Positions 1 to 11,608 are shown, numbered from the stretch's first letter. The stretch: 64,000 nucleotides of DNA from Margaritispora aquatica (GCA_007644065.1 VJWN01000018.1:186001-250000), one strand, 5' to 3'. The notes: generated from the letters alone by a model not told the origin. Translations and numbers: made by a program.

Positions 1-125
1 GCTCCTACTCCTACTCTCTAAAATATCAATGGCTTGGCGATAAACCGTTTGAGTTGAGGCTATATTGAAAGAGAAGCCCGTCCTTGAATGTCATGTTCGA
101 TGGAATGAATCACTTCGCTTCAAAC

Positions 126-938
126 TCAGAAAATGATGTCGAATTTTGGCACTTTATATTCGCTATTCTCAAGTGAGCGTTCTTGAAGAGACTTTTCTGT
201 CTTAGCCATTTGTTGTCGCATGCTAATCTCGAGCATAGATTTTCCAGATCCGTCCTGCAGCTCTTGGTAACCCTTCCACATCACCCCCTTGACAATCTTC
301 AAGCTCCCCATCTTCGAGAAAGCGAGTTGCAGCATCCCTTTACTCGCCCAACTCTTCTGCTCGCTCATGACGAAAGATGTTATAGGCAACGCAAGTTGCT
401 CAATTTGGCCCCAAAAGTCTTGCAGGCGATAGTTGTGTGTCATTGCTCGCTGGACTTCAACATCGCTCAGCGTGGCATCGAGTTTGTCCCAGTGCAAAAT
501 CTCTCGTTTGGAGACGTGTAAGACACCATTTCGTCGGCTCCCCCATGGACCTTGGCGATAAGGAAGGTGCATACTGAATTCCATGAGGTATGCATCGCGA
601 GACTCTCTGCATGCTGATAGTAGGGAAAGCACTCTCGTGTGTTTGGGGCTTCTCCTTTCTTCTATGGATGTTAAATTTCGAGTCGGATGGCCCCTCAGAG
701 ACTCAACGGTCGGTATGTGAAATGTGATGTACAATCCAAAAGTCGGATCAGATATCACAACATCTCCGTTGACATCGAGTACCGATGGTATGGGCAACGC
801 ATGTGTGAAGATCTTCAAACGCAGCTCTACGGGCAATTCTGGAAAGAGTTCAAAGCGGCAAGGTGTCTCTTTTAATGGAGCAGCAACCAGCTGCAAGCCA
901 GTCAAAGTGCTTGAGAGCAAATCTGTGATGGTATCCAT
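126..938 (-). CDS. 2EXR-domain (F-box-like) protein
   Basis: Single-exon gene of 270 aa starting at ATG 938-936. Residues about 29-50 (FELFPELPVELRLKIFTHAL) are the typical opening of the fungal 2EXR domain, which looks like an F-box: an aromatic/Pro/Leu-rich helix followed by the conserved LLSACRESRD block (about residues 105-115), where the CR.SR motif is diagnostic. The rest has no motif I recognise. 2EXR proteins are numerous in Pezizomycotina and their biochemical role is mostly unknown; a ubiquitin-ligase adaptor role is only an inference from the F-box resemblance. No signal peptide or membrane segment is seen. The reading frame is intact and I see no intron. Confidence 0.8.
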   Translation of the reverse strand: MDTITDLLSSTLTGLQLVAAPLKETPCRFELFPELPVELRLKIFTHALPIPSVLDVNGDVVISDPTFGLYITFHIPTVESLRGHPTRNLTSIEERRSPKHTRVLSLLSACRESRDAYLMEFSMHLPYRQGPWGSRRNGVLHVSKREILHWDKLDATLSDVEVQRAMTHNYRLQDFWGQIEQLALPITSFVMSEQKSWASKGMLQLAFSKMGSLKIVKGVMWKGYQELQDGSGKSMLEISMRQQMAKTEKSLQERSLENSEYKVPKFDIIF

Positions 939-3376
939 TTCAATAATTTGGGAAATTCGGTGGCTTCAACTAGCTTCGATTTGAAGCTTGAGCAATGCAC
1001 TGTGATGTGGTCGAATTTGGCTACCGAGGGTTGCTGTGCGTGATAGCAAGTGCTAATACAGCAGCTGGTGACAGGTGGCTGCCGATTATGAATATATGCC
1101 CCTTGGATATCTTGAAAGGGGAAAAATGTGACAACGGCAAGAAGCTAAGGACTGAAAAAATTGCTGAATATAATGCAAGATATTTTGAGAATTATCTATT
1201 CATACGTAAGTAAGAGAGAAATGCAGTAGTCGAATACCAATTACCAGACAATTTATACAATACCGGAATTAGGCAACCATAATTTCTCAAGACTGGTGCC
1301 TTGTTCATGTTTCATGAATATGTCCCAATATATTTTATCAGCTGGTCTACTGGCTGGGAAGCCTCATCCTGATAATACTTACTGGTTGGTTGTGATAGAT
1401 GAGTCTGGCAATTAGTATAAGGTATTTCGTACGGTGCCTTAGCTAAGGGACTGCACGGCTAAGAAAGGTGGTGATTTTTGGGGTAAACGCCACACAGTCA
1501 CATGTTGACACTCTCATTGGCTGATGGGATGCTCGGGTCCAGGTCCAAGATTAAACGAGAATGGCTTTGAGGCTTGAACCCCCCCAGCGTGCCAAGTTCC
1601 CATTCTTTTGCCTTTGGCCATTGCTGGCTGGTATGCCTGCTTGAGCCTTGAGCTGAGCTGGCCATGAACCCGCACCTCACGACTAAAAAGACGGGAAGGT
1701 CGCGATATTTTGGTAACTTTCACTAGCTAACATGGGTCTAGATAGGTACCTAAAAAGTCCGGTTCCAGGTACAGATCCCGCAAGGACCCAGAATTGTGAA
1801 CGGGAGACGTCCTGGAGCAGCGCGAGAAGAGTTGCTGATGAACTGGGTTCTATGGTCGACGTTTCAAAACACATCACATGTGTCATGACGGAGCAAGACA
1901 TGCTCGGATGGAACCGATCGCGATAACTATGAAGGATGAGACGAGAGGAAGAAGTCTTGGGATGTCCTCCCCGAAGATCTGCGACAAGGGCATCCAAGAC
2001 ATGCATTATTTGTGGGCTCTGAATTGCAATTGGATGCATGGTCTTACCGACAAATGCACGATCCATAATCTGGGTGTGAGGAGGAATTTCGCGATTCGTG
2101 AAGCACTTTTGAATTTGTTCCCTGTCCTCCAAATACAGTACAATATTGGTTCTGCAGACTCTGTCCTGACGATCCTACACAACCAGATTCTGCCACCAAG
2201 AGGCTCTCCATACCTCGTGAGTACAGCCAATGGCGAAGATCCGGATGCGGATGCGTGGGGCAGGAAGTTGAGGAGAGAGGAAGAGGAATGAGGGGATAAT
2301 CCGTGCTCAGATACCGACGTCGCCGGATTTGCGCATCTTACTGTGCGAGTACAAATCACAGCCGCAATAAGGCGAAATCGGTGGTGAGATGATGATTTCC
2401 TCTCCCGGTGCAATGTGTTCGATGGACTGAGCACTCGCAAGGAGAGGTTAACCCTGTATGAAGGGTCAAGGAGCTCTATAGCAGGACCATGTGTACGGAG
2501 GTATATAAAGGAGATTGTTGCCATCTTCAATCCCAGTTATAGGCTTGGAAAGTCAAGTCGTCTCACCGTTAGCAACCTCGATCATGTATCGCCCTCCGCT
2601 ATCACCAACCGATGCTCTAGAATCCCATCGGACGGAGAATCGCGATGATGTCCCGCTCAGTGTCCCAGGGCTCAGGTACGTCCCCCAAGAGTTCTCTATA
2701 CTTTTGCTTCCCTCTCAACTAGCTTTTTGCATGGAGATAGAAGGTTTTCACATTTCTTTCGATCATGGTCTTTTCCTCAATGTGGATCCAGCTACACTAT
2801 ATTTTGTGTCTTTCTTGTTGTACAATTTTTGGAATTCAGTGCGTAGGACAAAATCTGTTTGAAAACTTGGTGGCGTTCGTGCTGCTGTCCACCAGCGCTA
2901 TTTTAGGCGCTGCAAGTTCCAATCTCTGCTGAAGTTTTGGCGTGCTCGATAGCTCCCTGCATCCGACAAAGGACTAGAAGAGGAATAGCATCTCTTAGCA
3001 AAGTCGCCCAAAGAGGACTGAATCTGGCTTTTCAAATTATTGACAAGATAACATGGGCATGGAACTGACATAATAGCCAAAATCCAGAAGTGCCCCAGCT
3101 TTCCCTGGTGTCTCAACCTTTGTGTATTTACCTCGACCAACCCCAGATCCATCTTTGCTGAAACTCCCAGCAGAAAGGGACAATCGACAGCATTCATCGA
3201 GACGCAAAAGTTGCAGTGAACAGAGCTCCCAAACGTTTTTCGCAAGAGTTTCTCGGTCCATTTCTTCTCAGAAGCACAAGGCAACAGCTTCCTATCCAAT
3301 ATACTCACCAAATTCGTCCAAGCGAGCGGATTTCTCTGCGAATTCATCTTTTCCTCCTGGGAAAACAACACCGAAG
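939..3376. other. intergenic, no convincing gene
   Basis: About 2.4 kb between the 2EXR gene and the F-box gene. Overlapping open frames occur on both strands (for example 1683-2132 and 2006-2530 on minus, 1878-2291 on plus), but none shows a recognisable domain or a matching splice structure. The last 255 nt (3122-3376) are open in the frame of the downstream F-box gene but begin with GTG and hold no ATG, so I treat them as leader sequence. Confidence 0.5.
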
Positions 3377-5662
3377 ATGGAGGCCGCTCAAATCCCGCGG
3401 CTGCTTCCTCGCACTAGCTCCCTGTCGAGTGCTGCAAGTAGCGTTACTTCGCGGTCATCATTTGAGTCGAGGTTTAAAAGCCCCCTGAGTATCACTTCTT
3501 CGATCGAGTATGAAACTAGCTGGGACGGTGATGATTCTTGGTACCAAGGTCCTACAAAATCTAAATACTTGACTACAGACGTTCCGATCAATTCAAGGAA
3601 AACGTCGATAGCATCGATTGAACTGTTAGTGGAGAAATACGCAGCTGGTGAGGGTAGCCTACCACGCAGTTCCTTGCCAAAAGTGCGGTCTGGTCCTCCA
3701 CGACAGCGAGTCAATAAAAAGGTTGCAATGAGCATTCCAGGTGAAGGGTTTAAGAAACTGCCCAAAGAGCTCTTGCTTGTCATACTTGCAGAGTTGAAGA
3801 AGGCGCATCTGGGCCCTGGGAGCACTAGCTGCACAACATGCTTCATGAGAGATTTGGTCAATATTGGAGAGTCGTGTAGAAAGTGGTGCAGAGCCACAAG
3901 GATGGTGCTATACGAGGATATCCGACTGGTTGGCTGCGACTCCATCATCCACACAAAAAAGAAGTTGAAACTCAAGCATGGCACACGATTGACACTTCTT
4001 CGCCGGACATTGAGAATCAACCCACTTCTTGCATCGTACGTCAAGTCACTGAAGGTTCCAGCACTACCCGAAACTGCGAAAACGCCCAAAGAGAAAACAG
4101 AGTACCTCGATCTGGTTGCCTCAGTGGTAATGGCTTGCCCAAATTTGGAGAAGCTTCCAGGATTCTACCACCCATATAATCACGAATTCTCTCGTCTTGT
4201 GTATGCGTTATCGACCAGGAAAAATCTCACAGAGATGGTTTGGTTGATCAATCCGAGTCCCTTTCAAAGACAACATCGATATGAGTTTGTGCAAGACTCG
4301 GAATACTTCACCCCTGTTCTTGCGCCGAGTCTACTTTTGCCAGAGCAATGTCAAAGCTTTATGGCCTATCATAATGATTGGGCAAGTCTCACGACGCTTT
4401 TCTTACACTGCAATCCTGGCGGAACCATCGATGCAGCATTATTTCCGAATCTTCTCTGGTCTCTAGCCAACTTGGAGAATCTTCATGTTTCTTCATTTCC
4501 CGCGACTTCTTTCAATGATACAACTCTGCTATCTTTGCCTTCTCTCAAAAAGCTTCGGCTTGAGAATTTGCCAGGGATCACTTCAACAGGTCTCTCCTCA
4601 TACGCTTCACCTCGGAGAACCGATTCGATGACTTCACTGTCTTTGATCTCAATACCACTTCTTTCCCTTACCGTTCTCGTACGGATGTTTGCTCATTTGA
4701 AATCGCTTACTCGCTTCACAATCTCACAGGCTCCCGCGATTCAAATACCACCAGGAACCGATATTTTCCTACATCCATATCTGGCGTCTCCAACACTTGA
4801 ATATCTTCACTGGGAGTTTACTAATCCGGACAACGACAGAGCCACTGATGTGATGGCAAAATCTATTCAACATGGGGGTTTCCCAACCTTACGAAAGATT
4901 CGAGCACCTTCTGACCACGAGGGTGTATTCCACAAATTCTGCCGACCTAAACGACAAATTGAACTGCCAAGCGATAGATTTCGCAATATGAGCGCACCAG
5001 TACATCCAGGGATGCCGCATACGCAAAGCACATCCGCGATCCCCTCACCGACCAAAACGGCATTCGCAACACTTCCCTCGCCTACGAAGCCATCATTCCC
5101 GTCACTTGCCTCGCCGACTCGGACGATGTTTCCTAGCCCATCGCCTACCAAGTCAAGCTTCTCATTGAGAAATGATTACAGCTCCTCGGCACAAAACGTA
5201 ACGAATTCTCCAGCACGTTCTGCTCTCTCACTCAATCTTGAAGGCTCTTCGAAGTCGGGGTGCTCCGTGGACAGAGAGAGGGGCATGAGTTTATCGATGG
5301 CTCGGAAAATGGCACAATCCAGGGTAGAGGCGGCTCTGACGGCTCCAAAATTTCATATCATAGTTTGGGGCGCAGATGGAGAGTTTCTTGAGCGCTTCGC
5401 TGTTGGTGGTTTTATGGGCACAATTGGAAGCAAGATACACTACCATCTTAAACCTGATGTCGAGGGCTCTGATGAGGCAGTTGTAGCTACTGATGGCAAG
5501 TTTGGATTATTGGACAACGGGGAGGAGAACGTGAAGGAAGGATGTGGATGTACTGGATATTGGAACGCGGATCTGGGAGATCAGGGCAGGGGCAAGAAGG
5601 AGAGGTGGTGGCATACTGAGCGTGGGAGATGGAGGGAGCTTACTTTGGATACTTTCTTTTAA
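3377..5662 (+). CDS. F-box / leucine-rich-repeat-like protein with SPTK repeats
   Basis: Single-exon protein of 761 aa from ATG 3377; the frame is open further upstream only from a GTG. An F-box lies at about residues 125-180 (FKKLPKELLLVILAELKK, then a Cys-rich loop and RKWCRATRMVLYEDI), followed by degenerate leucine-rich repeats to about residue 540 (several LxxLxxL steps such as LPSLKKLRLENL). A Ser/Pro-rich linker then carries four S-P-T-K/R motifs in about 40 residues. The C-terminal 130 residues form a compact acidic/aromatic domain that I do not recognise. F-box proteins usually bridge Skp1 of an SCF ubiquitin ligase to a substrate held by the repeats, and that role is inferred here. 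The Ser-rich N-terminal 80 residues look disordered. Confidence 0.8.
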   Translation: MEAAQIPRLLPRTSSLSSAASSVTSRSSFESRFKSPLSITSSIEYETSWDGDDSWYQGPTKSKYLTTDVPINSRKTSIASIELLVEKYAAGEGSLPRSSLPKVRSGPPRQRVNKKVAMSIPGEGFKKLPKELLLVILAELKKAHLGPGSTSCTTCFMRDLVNIGESCRKWCRATRMVLYEDIRLVGCDSIIHTKKKLKLKHGTRLTLLRRTLRINPLLASYVKSLKVPALPETAKTPKEKTEYLDLVASVVMACPNLEKLPGFYHPYNHEFSRLVYALSTRKNLTEMVWLINPSPFQRQHRYEFVQDSEYFTPVLAPSLLLPEQCQSFMAYHNDWASLTTLFLHCNPGGTIDAALFPNLLWSLANLENLHVSSFPATSFNDTTLLSLPSLKKLRLENLPGITSTGLSSYASPRRTDSMTSLSLISIPLLSLTVLVRMFAHLKSLTRFTISQAPAIQIPPGTDIFLHPYLASPTLEYLHWEFTNPDNDRATDVMAKSIQHGGFPTLRKIRAPSDHEGVFHKFCRPKRQIELPSDRFRNMSAPVHPGMPHTQSTSAIPSPTKTAFATLPSPTKPSFPSLASPTRTMFPSPSPTKSSFSLRNDYSSSAQNVTNSPARSALSLNLEGSSKSGCSVDRERGMSLSMARKMAQSRVEAALTAPKFHIIVWGADGEFLERFAVGGFMGTIGSKIHYHLKPDVEGSDEAVVATDGKFGLLDNGEENVKEGCGCTGYWNADLGDQGRGKKERWWHTERGRWRELTLDTFF

Positions 5663-6267
5663 TTTGTATTAAATCCTAATGATAATCGACTATCTCCAGA
5701 TTAAGCACTGCGAGTGTGGTCTTGAGACGCAAACGCAGGAAATGGAGAACATAATCACAAGAAATTTATATCAACCCCATTGCTTGACTCAGTAGGTAGT
5801 CCTGTGCAAATCACACTTTTCAAGAACGTGTGTTAAATGATCCAGAGTCAACGGATTTGAATCTTAACTCGTAAATTCAGCTCTAAGCTAGGTCGACTTT
5901 ACAGAAATTTGTTGTGATTCGCTTGTTTGCCAAATTCCACTGTCTCCCAACTCCTCGCTTAGCAGACACCCTCGGCAACCTCAACCTAAATTCTGCAACG
6001 TGCCCCACGATAGTAACAAAATTCCAATCATCTGGTCCCAAAAGATTTCTCGCCCTCAAATAAAATTGCAAAATAGCAGTCTCTCACCTCAATCACGTTG
6101 TAAATTCTGTCACTCCATCTGCACAATCACGTCAAGCCTGCTCTGTTTGTATCTTCAAGATCGACGGTCGTCTGCAATTTGCTGCACTGAGCAATTCGAC
6201 TTCAGCATCAAGGCGGAACGGTTCTTCGCGTTATTCAAACAGATTACATTTGTCAGAAGCAGCAGCA
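5663..6267. other. intergenic / 5' leader
   Basis: About 600 bp between two plus-strand genes. The part just before ATG 6268 is pyrimidine-rich and probably holds the promoter and leader of the membrane-protein gene. No other feature is seen. Confidence 0.4.
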
Positions 6268-7507
6268 ATGGCGATCAACTACGAGCTCCTCCCCGTCCAC
6301 GAAGACGATCAACTCCCAGCTTACACCTCCACTGAAAATGTCGAGGCAAACCCAATGGACAACATCAACGGCTTGGACTCCAAGACTCCTCTTCTTCACG
6401 GTACAGATATCGAGGCACCATTGAAGTACAACCTCAACCCCCGAACAGCAATAGTAGTCCTCCCACCAAACCGCAAGATCGCCCAGCTCTTCAGAATCGC
6501 CAAATGCCTGCTATACATCAACCACATTCTCCTCGTGTTCATGGCCATTCATATTTGCGCTTTGTTCTGCTTCCCAGACTCAGGTATCGCCGTTCTCTCG
6601 TTCAGCAACGGCGGTGGTGGCAAGCAGACCGAGACCACTGTCACAAGTAAGCTCGCCGTTGCTCAACAACTCACAGTCTGGCACATGGACATCCAAGATC
6701 GACATGCCGCGCACCAATCGTTCATCCTGACTGCCGTGTCTGAAATCACCACAAGTCTCACCGCCATCACCTCGACGCTCGACGCCGCCTCCTCGGACGC
6801 AGCGCATATCCGCTCGCTTATCAGTATGTCTTCCACTCGAGGCGATCGTGATGGTGATAAATGCGATATCCGTTGCGCCACGGCCGTCACGGCGTTCCTA
6901 CAGACGCGAGACCTAGACATGGGAAGTGAGGGTCTGACGAAGGTGTTTAGACTTTTGGAGGGTGTGGGTGTGGAGATGGCTGAGTATTCTGCATTTCTTA
7001 CTTATGCCGAGGAAGGGATTAAAAAGACCGCTGATGCGCTTGCGCTTAAGTTTAAGCATGAGCAAGAGCATGAGCAGGAGAAGGAGGTTCTTGCTAGTAC
7101 ATCTAAGGTGCAGCAACCTGGTCTGGATGGCCCAAAGGCGGTGCTGTATCAGGGTGAGTTCAACACCACGGAGGCGTGTTTTGAAAACGGTGGAGACGAC
7201 TTGAAGAGTGCTGTTATCGAAGGTAAGACCATCCCTCCCTCCTTTGGCCTTTGAAATTTCAAATTCACGTTGAATACATACGTCAGAAAGGAGACAAACT
7301 AACAGTAAATCAGCATACTCGACCTCAACCGCTCTTCCACCATCCCACCTCGATCTCTCACTCCAAGATACCATCACAGCTTCCCCTGGAAAAGGCTCCT
7401 TAGACGAGAGGGTCTACCTATGCTTCTATTCCGTCAGAGTGTCTTCTCAAGTCCCACCAGCTAGAAAAGTAGACCTCCTCAGCTTGGAGTGCGGCGTTGC
7501 GGTCTAA
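6268..7507 (+). CDS. single-pass membrane protein, two exons
   Basis: Exon 1 is 6268-7222 and exon 2 is 7314-7507, giving 382 aa. The intron 7223-7313 has donor GTAAGA and acceptor CAG, and splicing keeps the frame until TAA at 7505-7507. The open frame extends upstream to a TTG, but ATG 6268 sits in a good fungal context (GCAATGG). The N-terminal 75 residues are hydrophilic and Pro/Asn-rich. One hydrophobic helix (about residues 80-103, CLLYINHILLVFMAIHICAL) is flanked by basic residues on the N-terminal side, so the N-terminus is probably cytosolic. The remaining 280 residues include a Ser/Thr/Ala-rich helical stretch and a Lys/Glu/His-rich segment (about 260-285). I do not recognise the family; it may be lineage-specific. 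Confidence 0.72.
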
Positions 7508-8410
7508 TTCCTATTTGAATGTCGCATTCTGCAATCCTAGTACTGTTCCTTGTGGATCCAAGCTACATGTTTGAGATGGCCATTGCTCTTCAACGCAATG
7601 CTTGTTGCAAAGCCGACGAGCTTTTCTTCTCTTCTTAGCATGATATGGCATCGCACGATTGTCTCTATCTCGCTGGAACAAACGCATACACTGTACAAGT
7701 ATCTGCTTCTCGCATTTTGAGTTCGATGGGTCGACCAATCAGTCATTCGTTTGTTCGTTTACGTCCCTCAACACACGGGATCAGGATAATATCTGTTCAT
7801 GTTTGCTTTCTTTTACATTCATTCATTCGTTCGTTCTCTCAGCAAAAACACACCAGAAAAGACCAGTCCACCACCGGAGTGGACACCAAAAACATGGCGG
7901 AAAGAGAGATACCCCGAGATGAAGGAATTTGTATAAGTACAGCGGACAATGTAAGCATTGGGAAAGAAGAGCGCTCTAGGTGTTAGGATGAGAATTTGTA
8001 TTCATGAAGAATAAGGTTGGTCTACAACTAGCGGAGGAGTCGAGGTGTGGTGGGCACAGGTGGCGGAGGATTTGTGGTTTGTGGTTCAGCTAGCATGATG
8101 GCAGAATTGTTGTTTGTAGTTTAGGTAGTCAAGTCGGCTTCGGGCTCGAGGTACATAAAGAATCAAGATGTTGAATCAACATTACTCGCGCTTTTTCTCA
8201 TCACACTACAACAGACTGCAATAGAACAGAATTCACATGAAATGCGTAATGTTTGGAAACTCGGATTCAATTATGAGAAGTATATTGATCTCGACTGCAT
8301 AGCCTGAAGCTCCAGAACGCCGATAAAGGATCAAATGAAAAGCGTCGTTTGCGCTCAAATTGGGTATCTCAGAGCCAGTGATCCTAGTGTACAGCCCATA
8401 ATGTGTCAAT
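7508..8410. other. intergenic, nothing recognisable
   Basis: About 900 bp between the end of a plus-strand gene and the end of the minus-strand cyclin gene, so it should be mainly 3' UTR sequence. It has tandem ATTCATTCGTTCGTTC-like stretches near 7745-7840. No gene is supported on either strand. Confidence 0.4.
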
Positions 8411-9814
8411 TTACTCCTCCCCTTCCTCGCCTTCTTCCACCGACATACCATCATTATCGTTCGGCATCACATGATCGTCATTCGTGATCTCTGGTGTATG
8501 TGCTCTCCTGGATTTCTTGCTTGGTGGCTCGTCCGCATCTTCATCGTCGCTCTTGCGCTTCGTGCTCCCATTTCCAACATGTGACATGCTTTCTGAAGGT
8601 GCTTCCACGCTACTCCGACCTTCTGAGCCTGACCTCCGCCTTGTGTTCTCGACATCGTCTTGTGAAGAGGCATACTCTGCCGATCCATACGGCTTGTCTG
8701 CAATCTTGAGAGGATTGTCGTGCCAGAAATCATGCATGATGCCCACGGCTTTCACGATCAGTTCTGGTTGCCCACCGATCTGTGCCCACCACGACATGCC
8801 ATTGTCATCTGCTATGGTCTCGTTGTGAAATCTAACCGCAAAGTATATCGCCGCAATTGCAATATCTTTTGCTGGCATTTGTAGACATAAGGTAGTCATA
8901 GAGCTGTCGTTCAGAAAGGCCCAAGCCACATTCCGTACGGGCTTGTTCTCCTCGATTTCCAGTTGCTGGATGTATTTGTACAAGAACTTGTATGGAGATG
9001 CCAACACCACATCGAACGTGAGAAGCTCAAGCATAAGTTCCTCATACAGCAGTATGCTATCTCTCCATCTCCAGTACTCCTTGGACTGCTCGTCGATGAT
9101 CAAGGAGGTGTTCTTCTGGGCGACTTTCGCAACCGCGATGACAATTTCCTTTGTTTTCCGGCAGTTCTCCTCTGTCTTCGTAGCTAAGAAGAGGGCAGTC
9201 GCGGCAACATTCTGTTCCAGAGACTCATATGTCAGCGAACGGTCCTTGGCCTTTAGGTTTGAATGTGACTTGGAACGAGGCAGCTGCCACTGCAATGGGG
9301 ATGGAATTGCATGGGCAGGTGAAGAGAGAGATGATGTAGGACGTACGTAGTGGTGCAACGCCTGCTGAGGTTGATGCTCGACGTCCAGACTCCGGCGCAT
9401 GTAAAAACGATGAAAGAAGATACTGGCCACAGCAAGAGTCAATTGTGGAAGCTTCAACAGCATGCCCGCCTGAAGAATGAAGTTCACGCCCTTCGCCCTC
9501 CGACAACGTTCTTCTGCGGGGTCGAGCCCATCAAGGATTGAAGGCGAGCTGAGGATCTCAGCGTCTGTGAAAATCCATTGACTCGACATTGTTTCTGCCA
9601 TGTCAAATGGCAGAGCGAACTCTGCGGGGTGCTGATGTTGCTTCTGCACTGGTTTTCGTGGTGGGGAACTATGCGTGGATATTCGTGGTGGAGATGGACA
9701 AGCTGGAGGGATGGTCTTTACTATGGCGTTGGCACTGGAATGTAATGGTCGAACGTGTGGATTGGCATCTGAATGGAATTGATGCGGAGGACGGTATCTT
9801 TCGACGGTTGTCAT
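8411..9814 (-). CDS. cyclin, Pch1 / cyclin K-T type (transcriptional CDK partner)
   Basis: Minus-strand cyclin with two cyclin-box folds. The N-terminal box opens with QWIFTDAEIL, then LKLPQLTLAVASIFFHRFYM, and continues with AATALFLATKTEENCRKTKE and the WRWRDSILLYEELMLELLTF helix. The second box follows (VRNVAWAFLNDSSMTTLCLQ). This order is that of cyclins K/T and fission-yeast Pch1, which pair with Cdk9-like kinases that phosphorylate the RNA polymerase II tail. The C-terminal 90 residues are acidic and Ser-rich with a KKSRR-type nuclear signal. An intron 9212-9346 (135 nt; donor GTACGT, branch CTGAC, acceptor CAG) lies inside one continuous open frame; removing it joins HHY to NVAATAL and restores the family spacing, giving 422 aa. 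The start may be ATG 9814 or the later ATG 9601 (MAETMSSQW), which fits the family better. Confidence 0.85.
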   Translation of the reverse strand: MTTVERYRPPHQFHSDANPHVRPLHSSANAIVKTIPPACPSPPRISTHSSPPRKPVQKQHQHPAEFALPFDMAETMSSQWIFTDAEILSSPSILDGLDPAEERCRRAKGVNFILQAGMLLKLPQLTLAVASIFFHRFYMRRSLDVEHQPQQALHHYVRPTSSLSSPAHAIPSPLQWQLPRSKSHSNLKAKDRSLTYESLEQNVAATALFLATKTEENCRKTKEIVIAVAKVAQKNTSLIIDEQSKEYWRWRDSILLYEELMLELLTFDVVLASPYKFLYKYIQQLEIEENKPVRNVAWAFLNDSSMTTLCLQMPAKDIAIAAIYFAVRFHNETIADDNGMSWWAQIGGQPELIVKAVGIMHDFWHDNPLKIADKPYGSAEYASSQDDVENTRRRSGSEGRSSVEAPSESMSHVGNGSTKRKSDDEDADEPPSKKSRRAHTPEITNDDHVMPNDNDGMSVEEGEEGEE

Positions 9815-11608
9815 GGGTATGAAGGAAGTAAGAAGTAATTAATTGTTCGGGGTCAATGTTTTAGCACAAGCACACAGCCTGAACTGAACTGCTAGCATTC
9901 TCGCCGGCGCGTCATATTGTAAGGGGCTGAGAATGGCAAGGTGGTTGGATGACTAAGCAAAGCATATCATCCATTTTCACATTCCTAGAAGACATGAATT
10001 GCTTTAAACAGCATTCTCAAGATGAATATCTCAATTTACAATCTGTGTAGGACAAACCGAAAACTCTGTTGAACAGTAACACAGAAATTTGCCCCTCTAT
10101 TGAAAAAATATACCAAACTCGTGCCCTCCCGCCAAGACTTTCATGTCCACTATTATAAGGACAAAAGTGTTGAAAAAGGGGAGAAACGAGAAGAAGCAGA
10201 CTGTGGCTTTTTGACTGATCATCGACACATAACATGAGGATGTAGATGACAGTCAAAGACTATTTTAGAACTGTTCAGTAAGGCTATGCACTTGCGTAGG
10301 TGTAGACTCATCGAGTTGAAGCTTCAGAAAGTCATATAATATGCTTCTTTCATCTTGATATCAGGCTTTTGGAGGAGTGTTTTGGCACGAAGTCTACAAA
10401 ATTCTAGAAGTAACTCCACTGATAATGTCCAGATTTATTACTCTACTTGGAAACAAAAATGACAAAATAAATACACACCAGCTTGGTTTAACTTCTCCCC
10501 TAATTGAATCTTTTCGTCCCGCTTCGCGACTCTTATTCATGATATGGAAATACAAAGTGCATCACAACTTTCATCTATATCTCCAGTTTCCAAAACAACG
10601 TCACATAACAGCACCAGAAAACAGCTTTCCTCACCAGTACTTTCTACCTACCCTCAAGAACTGCGGTGTGCAGTCCTCTTGCACACCATAGACTTGGCTT
10701 CAGCGCCGCCTCTGTTTCGAAGGGCCCAAGAAACAGAGTCTCGTCTTTCTCGAGCAGCCAAACCCCGTGCAAACCCAGATCGAAGGAGATCTTAGGTCTC
10801 ACAACATCAAAATTCCTCGACGATTGGTGGGCTAGCGAGTTCGACAACTCATATGACACGTAATAAGCAATATAGAGAGCATCAAACACGCCGATCAAGA
10901 TGGCATGAAGAACCAATGAATAATGAAATAACAATGGCGGTGAAAGTAATAATTATCTGTAATCATACTGGTCGAAATCATAGTATAGGAGGGGGCATTG
11001 CCTAAGGTCTGACAAGTGATAGTAACTTGCCCCTTAGCGAAAATGTTGATGAAGAAGTAGCGGGAATTCAGTCCATCAGACATTATCACGTTGGTAACTT
11101 CTTTAGAAAAGGTATTTGTTATGAAGTTGTTGAAAACCACCTGCTGACCAAGTCCCATGCTTCAGCATCACCGCATGAGCTGCGCCAATTAGCATAGCAC
11201 GAAGACCTTCAAGGCAAATTCTCAGCAACTTAATCGCGATATTGCCAGCCAGAAATACAATCCTTTCCATGAAGTGCGAAGGTAAAAAGAACCACCACTT
11301 GACTCCCAGCTCGCATGAGACCAAAGGTCCTGCCGGTTACGGAACCTTGCAAATATCTGAGTGTTAAGCCGCATTGTAAGGTAAAGCTCTCCCGCATAAC
11401 ACTATGATTATTATCTTTATGCTGAATGAGATAACACCCTCAAGCGAGAATCATCGATAAAAATGCATCCAATGAACTAAGGGATGAAAGCAGTTACAAA
11501 GAACTCCAATAATCCGCAAATCGAAAGATGTTGTTGTCGGAAGACAAATGGGAGAGCCGGAAACTCTTCAAGGCATTCGTGCTCAACAATGTCAGGAATT
11601 CGTTTTCT
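9815..11608. other. intergenic with unresolved minus-strand open frames
   Basis: About 1.8 kb. Three overlapping minus-strand open frames (11103-11324, 10895-11158, 10644-10934) have residue composition that looks partly coding, including a hydrophobic stretch (ILIGVFDALYIAYYVSYEL), but I cannot join them with convincing splice sites. They could be a multi-exon gene, a relic or chance. Nothing else is seen. Confidence 0.35.

Noticed and set aside
1683..2530. Overlapping open frames on both strands between the first two genes
   Set aside because: No recognisable domain, no coherent splice sites and strong overlap between strands; treated as chance frames.
3122..3376. N-terminal extension of the F-box protein
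   Set aside because: Opens with GTG and contains no ATG; composition is like leader sequence.
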